Shown: piece after piece, positions 5,779 to 10,920 of the stretch
How the letters are laid out: every line of letters begins with the position of its first letter
How positions within the stretch are numbered: the stretch's first letter is position 1
NCBI GenBank assembly: GCA_963991775.1
Contig: CAXDRM010000046.1
Span: 1 to 10,920, forward strand
Direction of reading: 5' to 3'
Source: CAXDRM01 sp963991775
Lineage (GTDB): Bacteria; Pseudomonadota; Alphaproteobacteria; Rickettsiales; JABIRX01
DNA: 10,920 nucleotides
Notes under the pieces: generated by a model
Databases searched by the model: none
What the model was told of the DNA's origin: nothing
The model's input: the letters and a program-made list of their open reading frames with translations, nothing else
Translations under genes and position numbers: made by a program

Positions 5779-5895
5779 GATACAAAAACTTATACCATTT
5801 CTAAGAATGACAGGTACTGGAGCTGAACCATAATTGGATATGCACTAGATTTACTCTTGAATTTTTAAGGGTATATGAAGAAAATGCACAATAGG

Positions 5896-5931
5896 ATTTT
5901 TAAACCCATCGAATTCGATGGGTTTAAAAAT
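5896..5931. repeat. Perfect 36-bp palindrome
   Basis: Two 18-bp arms meet without spacer between 5913 and 5914 around an EcoRI site, GAATTC. The outer arms are T-run then A-run, the reverse of a terminator's A-then-T arrangement, and no T tract follows on either strand, so a terminator is unlikely. It lies in the 297-base gap between the coiled-coil gene and the SnoaL-like gene. The rest of that gap holds only the hairpin at 5736, a weak 8-bp inverted repeat (5936-5943/5965-5972) and short stop-ridden frames. Confidence 0.8.
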
Positions 5932-6018
5932 GAAGCTAGTTCATAGCATTAATCATGAAGCAATTGAACTAGTTAGAAAATTTTTACAAAACTAAATGAA
6001 ATAATTTATCGCCTTAAC

Positions 6019-6420
6019 ATGAAGAATTCTAATACTAAACTCATAGAAATGTTCTATCATGATCTTTGGAATAATTTTAATAAATTACTGATACCAGAAA
6101 TATTAGATAATAACTTGAAATTCAGGGGAAGTCTAGGAGATATAAAACACGGTCATACTGGCTTTACAGATTATGTAAACCAAGTAAAAAATTTTTCGGC
6201 AGATTTTCATAATGAAATTTTAGAAATAATAACTGAAGATAATAAATCTTTTGTAAAATTAAAATTTAGTGGAACTCATAGTGGAGAAATATTTGATATT
6301 AAAGCTACACAAAAAAAATTTATATATCATGGTGCTGCTGTCTTTAAATTTAACAATGAATTGATTACTGAAATATGGGTTCTGGGTGATTTGTTAAATC
6401 TTATAAAGCAACTAAAATAA
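6019..6420 (+). CDS. SnoaL-like / ester cyclase family protein (NTF2 fold)
   Basis: A 133-residue protein of the SnoaL-like branch of the NTF2-like superfamily, alpha+beta barrel proteins with diverse small-molecule or unknown roles. Visible family features are the N-terminal helix with FYHDLWNNFN (12-21), IPEILDNNLKFRGSLGD (25-41), the HGHTGFTDYVNQV loop-helix (44-56), KLKFSGTHSGEIFDI (76-90) and the closing strand GAAVFKFNNELITEIWVLGDL (105-125), the typical '(I/V)x-E-x-W-x-x-x-D' ending. No signal peptide is seen. No Shine-Dalgarno sequence precedes the ATG. It stands alone, converging on xthA across a large hairpin. Members are often misannotated as polyketide cyclases; no such pathway is visible here, so the substrate is unknown. 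Confidence 0.8.
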   Translation: MKNSNTKLIEMFYHDLWNNFNKLLIPEILDNNLKFRGSLGDIKHGHTGFTDYVNQVKNFSADFHNEILEIITEDNKSFVKLKFSGTHSGEIFDIKATQKKFIYHGAAVFKFNNELITEIWVLGDLLNLIKQLK

Positions 6421-6482
6421 ATAAAAATCTATTATGCTTTTTTACTGCATTCGCCTCAGGGACCTTAGATTGTGGCACCAAC

Positions 6483-6607
6483 AAATTTTGCGAGGTGGGT
6501 CATATATTGTGAGTAAGTGTAGAAAAAAGATGCGCGGCGTATCTAAACATACGTAAGCAGTTTTTTTCTACTCTTATCTTGCAATAGATGATCCGGATCG
6601 GAAATTT
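6483..6607. repeat. Long imperfect inverted repeat (about 125 nt)
   Basis: The two halves are complementary with interruptions from AAATTT 6483-6488 with AAATTT 6602-6607, through GGGTCATATATTG 6497-6509 with CAATAGATGATCC 6582-6594, and GTAGAAAAAA 6519-6528 with TTTTTTCTAC 6562-6571, to an inner CGTAT/ATACG hairpin. The right end includes the xthA stop codon. The size and folding resemble palindromic intergenic repeats or a small non-autonomous element. It fills most of the gap between the SnoaL-like gene and xthA. Confidence 0.7.
6519..6571. terminator. Bidirectional intrinsic terminator
   Basis: The core of the long inverted repeat has an A6 arm, a TGC-CGTAT/ATACG-GCA stem and a T7 arm, so each strand presents a GC-containing hairpin followed by a U tract. 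It stands between two convergent genes, the SnoaL-like gene ending at 6420 and xthA ending at 6606, and would terminate both. Confidence 0.7.
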
Positions 6608-7400
6608 AACCGGTGGTGAATTCGGAGATGATGGGGATATGATCTGAGGTTTTAGGGAGTTTACGATAATCCTCCAACATATAAGCTTTTTCTAACAAAT
6701 CAGTAGCTGAAGGATTGGTTAAAATGTAATCAATACGTAAACCTTTATTATGATCATAAGCACCACCACGATAATCCCACCAAGTGAAATTTTGGGTATG
6801 CGGGTTTAATAATCTAAAACTATCAAACATATTTTCAGCTAGAATTTCACGAAAAATTTTCTTCTCAGATTGCGAACAACAAATACTATTTGCTAAAGCT
6901 TTAGGATCATAAATATCTATATCGAGATTGGCGATATTAAAATCACCAGCAATTACTAAACGCTCATCAGGATTATTAACTTCGCGAATATATCTTTTAA
7001 GACGCTCTAAAAAATTCATCTTATAAGGAAAACGTTCACCTCCAACTTCACCACCATTTGGTACATAAACTGAAATGATACGAAAATATTCTTTACCAAC
7101 TGCTACAGTTGCTTCAACAAAACGAGCTTGTTCATCTTGATCATCAAGACCATAACTTGGTAATTTTGTGCTAATTTCATCAAGCGGATATTTAGAAAAA
7201 ATTGCTACCCCGTTGAAAGTTTTTTGTCCAATCAAAGCGAGATTATAACCTAACTCTTCAAACTCTGTGTAAGGGAATTTATCAGTCTCGCATTTCAATT
7301 CTTGGAGTAGAATAAAATCTGGATTTTCTTCTTTAATTAATTTTTCAACATAAGCAATTCTTTGCTTAATTGAGTTAACATTCCAACAAGCTAGCTTCAT
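6606..7400 (-). CDS. xthA: Exodeoxyribonuclease III (AP endonuclease)
   Basis: Mg-dependent nuclease of the EEP fold that incises abasic sites in base-excision repair, acting on lesions also processed by the nearby nth product. At 264 residues it is normal length. Catalytic and metal ligands are all visible: N7 in WNVNS, E34 in LLQELKC, Y112 in SVYVPNG, D153/N155 in GDFN, D224 in RIDYILT, and D253/H254 in the terminal TSDHIP. The long form of the family (NGGEVGGERFPYK at 115-127) is common in alphaproteobacteria. The start ATG overlaps the stop of the upstream GNAT gene as ATGA, so the pair is translationally coupled. The stop codon lies within the inverted repeat. Certain. Confidence 0.97.
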   Translation of the reverse strand: MKLACWNVNSIKQRIAYVEKLIKEENPDFILLQELKCETDKFPYTEFEELGYNLALIGQKTFNGVAIFSKYPLDEISTKLPSYGLDDQDEQARFVEATVAVGKEYFRIISVYVPNGGEVGGERFPYKMNFLERLKRYIREVNNPDERLVIAGDFNIANLDIDIYDPKALANSICCSQSEKKIFREILAENMFDSFRLLNPHTQNFTWWDYRGGAYDHNKGLRIDYILTNPSATDLLEKAYMLEDYRKLPKTSDHIPIISEFTTG

Positions 7401-7822
7401 AGATTTTTGACAAAATGATTAGTTTCAATAGTAAAATTTTCTTTCAGATAAAATTGCTGCGATTTTTTATTAGTCAGATATGAATCAAGCACTAATTTTT
7501 GTGCAGCATGTTTCTTGGCAATAGCTTCTGCTTCTTTAATTAATAAAGCAGCTACTCCTAATTTACGTGAAGCTTCTTGTACATAAAGATTAGAAATACG
7601 CAAGGTTTTACCTGAATAAAGTAAAATCTCTGGCGTAAGACCTGCCAAACCTATAGGCTCTTTATCTTGATAGGCTACTAATAATTGGTAATGCTCTTTT
7701 TTAACCATTAATTTCAGCAATGCTAAAATCTCTGCTGCGGTTTTTTTAGGATATAATTCACTAAATAACGGTATAAACTTACGCATCGCTAGATAGCTGT
7801 GATATTTTTTTATTTTAATCAT
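7397..7822 (-). CDS. GNAT family N-acetyltransferase
   Basis: A 141-residue single-domain acetyl-CoA-dependent acyltransferase. Strand beta4 and motif A are LRISNLYVQEASRKLGVAAL (about 74-93). The RKLGVA segment is a slightly degenerate form of the Q/R-x-x-G-x-G/A pyrophosphate loop, and helix alpha3 LIKEAEAIAKKH follows. The region LVLDSYLTNKKSQQFYLKENF (110-130) is the usual motif B 'N-x-x-(S/A)-x-x-(F/L)Y-x-x-x-G/N-F'. The substrate cannot be read from the sequence. It is the first gene of a two-gene unit with xthA (4-base overlap) and is divergent from argG across 63 bases. The family is secure, the function open. Confidence 0.85.
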   Translation of the reverse strand: MIKIKKYHSYLAMRKFIPLFSELYPKKTAAEILALLKLMVKKEHYQLLVAYQDKEPIGLAGLTPEILLYSGKTLRISNLYVQEASRKLGVAALLIKEAEAIAKKHAAQKLVLDSYLTNKKSQQFYLKENFTIETNHFVKNL

Positions 7823-7847
7823 ACAAATTCTTTGCTATTCTCCCCGC

Positions 7848-7878
7848 CTGATAAATAGATTAGAACAAAATATATAAT
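7848..7878 (+). promoter_or_regulatory. argG promoter, suggesting leaderless mRNA
   Basis: A perfect TATAAT (7873-7878) ends seven bases before the argG ATG (7886), so transcription would begin at or next to the start codon. A weak -35 (CTGATA, 7848-7853, 19 bases upstream) is the only candidate. No Shine-Dalgarno sequence is present. The 63-base gap to the divergent GNAT gene contains nothing else that I recognise. Confidence 0.45.
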
Positions 7879-7885
7879 TTGCTCA

Positions 7886-9094
7886 ATGGAAAATAAAGTT
7901 AAAAAAGTAGTACTTGCCTATTCTGGAGGTTTAGATACTTCAATCATTTTAAAATGGCTACAAGATAATTATCAAGCAGAGGTAGTTACTTTTACTGCAG
8001 ATCTTGGCCAAGGTGAAGAAATTGAACCAGCACGAGCTAAAGCTGAACAGCTTGGTGTAAAAGAAATCTTCATCGAAGATGTACGTGAAGAATTTGTCCG
8101 TGATTATGTCTTTCCAATGTTTCGTGCCAATGCACTTTATGAAGGAACTTACTTACTTGGTACTTCAATAGCTCGTCCTTTAATCGCTAAAAAATTAGTT
8201 GAAGTTGCTAAGCGCACTGGCGCAGATGCTATTTCACATGGTGCTACTGGTAAAGGTAATGATCAGGTACGTTTTGAGTTAGGTTGTTACGCACTAAAAC
8301 CAGATGTAAAAATTATCGCACCTTGGCGTGAATGGGATTTGAACTCTCGTACTAAATTGATCGCTTATGCTAAAGAACATAATATTCCGGTAGCTGCTGG
8401 TAAAGAAAATGAAGCACCATATTCAATGGATGCTAACCTACTACATATTTCTTATGAGGGAAATGCTTTGGAAGATCCATGGCAAGAATATGACCAAAAT
8501 ATTTTACAAAATACTGCCAAATTAACTGAGCTTCCAGATGAAGCAGCTGAAATTGAAATTGAATTTGCGGGCGGAGATCCGGTAGCAATTAATGGTGAAA
8601 AATTAAGCCCTGCTGCTTTACTTGCAAAGTTAAACCAATTAGGTGGCAAACATGGTGTTGGTGTCATTGATATTGTTGAAAATCGCTATGTAGGTATAAA
8701 ATCACGCGGCGTTTATGAAACACCGGGCGGTACTATTTTACTTACTGCACGTCGTGCTGTTGAATCAATTACTTTAGACCGTGAGGTACTTCATTTAAAA
8801 GATGAGCTCATGCCTAAATATGCTAAATCAGTTTATAATGGTTATTGGTTTGCCCCAGAACGCGAAATGCTACAAGCTGCTATTGATAAATCGCAAGAGC
8901 GTGTTAATGGCACAGTACGTTTACGTCTTTATAAAGGAGCTTGTTATGTGTTAGGTCGCAAATCTCCTAATAGTCTTTATAAGGCTAGTCTTGCTTCTTT
9001 TGAAGAAGATGGTGGCTATTCGCAAAAAGATGCAGAGGGGTTTATTAAGATTAATGCTCTACGTTTACGCGTAGGGACCAAATCACCATATTGA
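7886..9094 (+). CDS. argG: Argininosuccinate synthase
   Basis: Condenses citrulline and aspartate with ATP to argininosuccinate, the penultimate step of arginine synthesis, in the cytosol. At 402 residues it is full length. The N-type ATP pyrophosphatase loop AYSGGLDTSI (11-20) opens the nucleotide-binding domain. HGATGKGNDQVRFE (118-131) is the citrulline/aspartate-binding signature, and YSMDANLLHISYEGNALEDP and ETPGGTILLTARRA are conserved in the synthetase domain. The sequence is intact throughout. No other arginine genes are in the window, so whether a full pathway exists is unknown; a lone argG can serve citrulline recycling with argH. Such a gene is unusual for strongly reduced Rickettsiales and suggests less complete host dependence. 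Confidence 0.98.
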   Translation: MENKVKKVVLAYSGGLDTSIILKWLQDNYQAEVVTFTADLGQGEEIEPARAKAEQLGVKEIFIEDVREEFVRDYVFPMFRANALYEGTYLLGTSIARPLIAKKLVEVAKRTGADAISHGATGKGNDQVRFELGCYALKPDVKIIAPWREWDLNSRTKLIAYAKEHNIPVAAGKENEAPYSMDANLLHISYEGNALEDPWQEYDQNILQNTAKLTELPDEAAEIEIEFAGGDPVAINGEKLSPAALLAKLNQLGGKHGVGVIDIVENRYVGIKSRGVYETPGGTILLTARRAVESITLDREVLHLKDELMPKYAKSVYNGYWFAPEREMLQAAIDKSQERVNGTVRLRLYKGACYVLGRKSPNSLYKASLASFEEDGGYSQKDAEGFIKINALRLRVGTKSPY

Positions 9095-9104
9095 GCAGCC
9101 TTTT

Positions 9105-9137
9105 CTAAACAGTTTTTTTAATTTTAACTGTGTTTAG
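9105..9137 (+). terminator. Possible hairpin terminator after argG
   Basis: CTAAAC-AGTT (9105-9114) pairs with AACTG-TGTTTAG (9126-9137) with a two-base bulge. The T run lies in the loop rather than after the stem, so efficiency is doubtful. A second weak hairpin follows (GATTCGCTT 9144-9152 with AAGC 9163-9166 and GAATC 9172-9176). No gene is seen in 9095-9225. Confidence 0.35.
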
Positions 9138-9225
9138 CTACGTGATTCGCTTCAACTGTTAAAAGCATGTGGAATCTCGCTCCAAACAGAATCTCAATTA
9201 GTTGATCTGGTAATATTATAAATAG

Positions 9226-9858
9226 CTAAGCTTGATAATAGGATTTTATTACTGCTTTTATTTGCTCTGTGCAATTAGCTAAATTATTTGCTCTCAAAGA
9301 TTGCTCATCTCCTGTATCCAAATCATCTTTTAAAGAAGTGCCTATAATTTGATGCTCATCAAAACCCATAAAATTAAAGTTAACTCCTGTCATTAAGGCA
9401 ATACCATTCCAATTTGGATAGGCAAAATTGAAAGTGTCATTACTATAAATACCACCTGAGGTATAAAGGGTTAGAGCTTTTTTACCAGCCATCATTTTTT
9501 TCTCATAGTCAAAAGTTTCACCTTTTAAAACTACAGCATCAAGCCAGCCTTTTACCAAAGCAGGCATCCCAAAATTATGCATTGGATAAGCCATTACTAA
9601 AATATCAGCTGCTTTTAATTGTGCTGCTAATTGATCATTTTTTTCTAAAAGCTTAGCCTCTTCCGAATCCAACTCTTGTCCTAAATAATTTCTTTTGCTG
9701 TATGCAGCCAAAGATTTTTCATTAAAAAATGGTAAATCTGTTTTAAGTAAATCAAGTTCAACAAATTCAGATGTTAGGTTGTTTTTAAAGATATCAAGCA
9801 GCTTTTTAGTATTAGATTCTTCAGCTGCTGGTAAATATTTAACTATCAAGGTTTTCAT
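9226..9858 (-). CDS. azoR: FMN-dependent NADH-azoreductase-like flavoprotein
   Basis: Flavodoxin-fold oxidoreductase of the AzoR/NQO family that reduces quinones and azo compounds with NAD(P)H. ATG at 9858 gives 210 residues beginning MKTLIVKYLP; an upstream TTG (9867) adds three residues and is less likely. The family's N-terminal loop, which binds FMN phosphate, is PAAEESNTKKL (10-20). The diagnostic YPMHNFGMPALVKGWLD (91-107) and GETFDYEKK (113-121) contact the flavin ring, and LYTSGGIYS (131-139) is the third flavin loop. Length fits AzoR (about 200). It stands alone on the minus strand, tail-to-tail with argG and divergent from the toxin-antitoxin pair. Its role is probably quinone detoxification. 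The symbol is by family and the physiological substrate unknown. Confidence 0.85.
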   Translation of the reverse strand: MKTLIVKYLPAAEESNTKKLLDIFKNNLTSEFVELDLLKTDLPFFNEKSLAAYSKRNYLGQELDSEEAKLLEKNDQLAAQLKAADILVMAYPMHNFGMPALVKGWLDAVVLKGETFDYEKKMMAGKKALTLYTSGGIYSNDTFNFAYPNWNGIALMTGVNFNFMGFDEHQIIGTSLKDDLDTGDEQSLRANNLANCTEQIKAVIKSYYQA

Positions 9859-9960
9859 TTTGTACAAATTTATTTGGAGTTTTTATTGATCTATAAAGAA
9901 AAACTTAATTTGGGATAAAAGCAAATTAATTATCAAATACCGTGAATATTTTACATCAAA

Positions 9961-10006
9961 TTGCAATAAAATGATTGCAAATGCATACAAATACTCTATA
10001 TTTGTA
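9961..10006 (+). promoter_or_regulatory. Promoter and operators of the toxin-antitoxin operon
   Basis: TTGCAA (9975-9980) and TATATT (9997-10002), 16 bases apart, make a good promoter with a start near 10009. Two inverted repeats overlie it: TTGCAAT/ATTGCAA (9961-9967/9974-9980) covering the -35, and TACAAATA/TATTTGTA (9986-9993/9999-10006, 5-base spacer) covering the -10. This is the layout expected for autorepression by a ribbon-helix-helix antitoxin. Confidence 0.6.
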
Positions 10007-10032
10007 ATAGGACTAGAATTGTGTAAATCAAA

Positions 10033-10296
10033 ATGGCAAATACTACTGTGCAACTTCGTATCTCACCTGAACTAAAAAATGAGGCAGAAGAAATTTTTAA
10101 TGCAATGGGTCTTAAAACTTCTGAAGCTATCAGATTATTCTTACAACAAACCGTCAATTGTGGTGGATTACCTTTTACTCCGCATGCAAAGATTCCTAAT
10201 GAAGAAACCATTAGGGCAATGCGTGAAGCAGAAAGAGGTGAAGGCAAAGTGTTTTCCTCTGTAGAAGAACTTTTTGCCGAGTGGGATGATGCATAA
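10033..10296 (+). CDS. dinJ: RelB/DinJ family antitoxin
   Basis: An 87-residue type II antitoxin and autorepressor. The N-terminal ribbon-helix-helix domain is clear: strand TTVQLRI (4-10), helix SPELKNEAEEIFNAMG (11-26), turn LKTSEAI (27-33) and helix to about 40 (RLFLQQTV). This matches the DinJ/RelB form in which the strand is followed by 'S/D-x-x-(L/V)-K-x-x-A'. GLPFTP (45-50) is the usual DinJ hinge motif. The acidic/amphipathic C-terminus (NEETIRAMREAERGEGKVFS and on to EEWDDA-like end) would wrap the toxin. The gene overlaps the toxin start by eight bases, giving coupled expression in the usual antitoxin-first order. It is intact, next to a good promoter with paired operators. Confidence 0.93.
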   Translation: MANTTVQLRISPELKNEAEEIFNAMGLKTSEAIRLFLQQTVNCGGLPFTPHAKIPNEETIRAMREAERGEGKVFSSVEELFAEWDDA

Positions 10297-10567
10297 AAAC
10301 CTCGATGTAAGAGAAATCACCTCTTTTAAAAAAGATATTAAGTTAATCAAAAAAAGAAATCTTCCTTTAGAAAAATTACAAAACGTAGTTTTAGCATTGC
10401 GCTCAGGCAAAAAGCTACCGAGAAAACTAAAAGACCATGCCCTCAAAGGAAATTATAGATACCATCGGGAATGTCATATCACTCCAGATTGGTTATTGAT
10501 TTATCAAATCGATAGAAATGAGTTAGTTTTGGTTAGAACCGGTTCGCACGCAGATTTATTCAAATAA
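10289..10567 (+). CDS. yafQ: YafQ-family mRNA interferase toxin
   Basis: RelE-superfamily ribosome-dependent endoribonuclease that cuts mRNA in the A site. Starting at ATG 10289 gives 92 residues, the length of E. coli YafQ, and places the catalytic set at the same numbers: H50 (KDHALKG), H63 (RECHI), D67 (PDWLLIY), H87 (RTGSHADLF) and F91. Longer starts (TTG 10274, ATG 10286) are possible but break that match. The N-terminal helices (SFKKDIKLIKKRN) and the LRSGKKLPRKLKDH segment are typical. All active-site residues are present, so the toxin should be active and held by the adjacent antitoxin. It is followed after one base by the reverse-strand stop of a decayed GNAT gene. Confidence 0.93.
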   Translation: MHKNLDVREITSFKKDIKLIKKRNLPLEKLQNVVLALRSGKKLPRKLKDHALKGNYRYHRECHITPDWLLIYQIDRNELVLVRTGSHADLFK

Positions 10568-10568
10568 T

Positions 10569-10920
10569 TTAGATAATTTGCGCAATTCTCTCAATCTGAT
10601 ATTTAACACATTCTGTCTTACCATTATAAAGATGTTTACCTACATAATGCATATCACATTTTTTCATTACTTTATACCATTTCCTATCTTTATTTGTAAT
10701 TTTGTTAAGAGTCAAAAAGCGTAGTATTTTTGTTAAAAAATACGTAACTAATAGCCAAAGCTATTGGTGAGTGTTTTTTGATAATAAAGACTAGCTTTTT
10801 GCCTTAACCCATGGGCAGCTAATAAATTAATCCAGCATCACCAATAAATTGTCCACTCTCCTTCTCAAAAATATCGAATAAACAAAAACCATGCTGCTGA
10901 TAATGCGCAATATTTTTGGT
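10569..10920 (-). pseudogene. Decayed RimJ-type GNAT acetyltransferase, runs off right edge
   Basis: Reading the minus strand from the right edge gives HYQQHGFCLFDIFEKESGQF then IGDAGLIY, the core of a RimJ/RimL-type GNAT, followed by an in-frame TAG (10821-10819) and TAA. After a frame change near 10725 the C-terminal part resumes as FLTLNKITNKDRKWYKVMKK, CDMHYVGKHLYNGKT and a final KYQIERIAQII with stop at 10571-10569, the usual '(S)-x-x-x-x-x-K-x-G-x-x-Y-x-G' ending. The middle, including the acetyl-CoA loop, is lost or scrambled between 10725 and 10818. At least two stops and one frameshift make it non-functional. The 5' end lies outside the window. No intact gene exists in this 350-base stretch; it converges on yafQ. 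Confidence 0.75.

Noticed and set aside
5893..5995. 25-codon ORF starting inside the palindrome (MGLKMKLVHSINHEAIELVR...)
   Set aside because: Too short, no ribosome site, start created by the palindrome itself and no known family.
9996..10446. Reverse-strand ORFs over the toxin-antitoxin genes
   Set aside because: Shadows of dinJ and yafQ; hydrophobic/Ser-rich composition is typical of antisense frames.
5790..10680. Shared TATACCATTTC near 5792 and 10674
   Set aside because: Only about 11 bases match and neighbours do not; expected by chance in AT-rich DNA.
10721..10760. Hairpins GTATTTTT/AAAAAATAC and AATAGC/GCTATT as terminators of yafQ
   Set aside because: They lie about 150 bases past the stop within the GNAT pseudogene, and neither is GC-rich with a T tract directly after it.
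1..10920. CRISPR array, tRNA or rRNA genes
   Set aside because: No regularly spaced repeats and no cloverleaf or rRNA signature seen on either strand.

Overview
The window is AT-rich, double-stranded bacterial chromosomal DNA. The aspartyl-tRNA synthetase, endonuclease III and exonuclease III read as alphaproteobacterial. The AspRS motif-2 insertion (SPGEFYQLD) and the endonuclease III body are Rickettsia-like. With the low GC, decaying gene copies, palindromic intergenic repeats and an unrecognised 525-residue protein, I infer a host-associated alphaproteobacterium of the Rickettsiales/Holosporales kind. The presence of argG means it is not a strongly reduced Rickettsia. The lineage is inferred from remembered family features, not from a search.

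Left part (1-2864, plus strand): a tight operon of aspS, two very small lysine/arginine-rich ORFs and nth, each overlapping the next by 17-23 bases, behind a good sigma-70 promoter at 7-35.

Accessory part (2865-5776): an apparent insertion or duplication bounded by the 3' end of nth and a decayed second copy of that 3' end exactly 2106 bases downstream. Between them, on the minus strand, lie a 525-residue protein of unknown function and a 52-residue protein. The two share an N-terminal segment and an upstream promoter-like block, so they look like a full-length and a short member of one family. Next come an XRE-type regulator, a 13-bp palindrome, a well-formed promoter, a structured RNA of about 180 nt ending in an intrinsic terminator, and a 69-residue coiled-coil protein. 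The RNA has an 18-bp closing stem, two internal hairpins and a possible antiterminator pairing. This regulator/RNA/small-protein cassette is the best candidate for an undescribed system.

Middle (5777-7822): a palindrome-rich spacer, a SnoaL-like protein, a roughly 125-nt imperfect inverted repeat that should terminate transcription from both sides, then xthA and a GNAT acetyltransferase coupled on the minus strand by an ATGA overlap.

Right part (7823-10920): argG, possibly leaderless, then a flavodoxin-fold NADH-azoreductase-like enzyme (minus), a complete DinJ/YafQ type II toxin-antitoxin pair with an operator over its -10 box, and the wreck of a second GNAT gene running out of the right edge.
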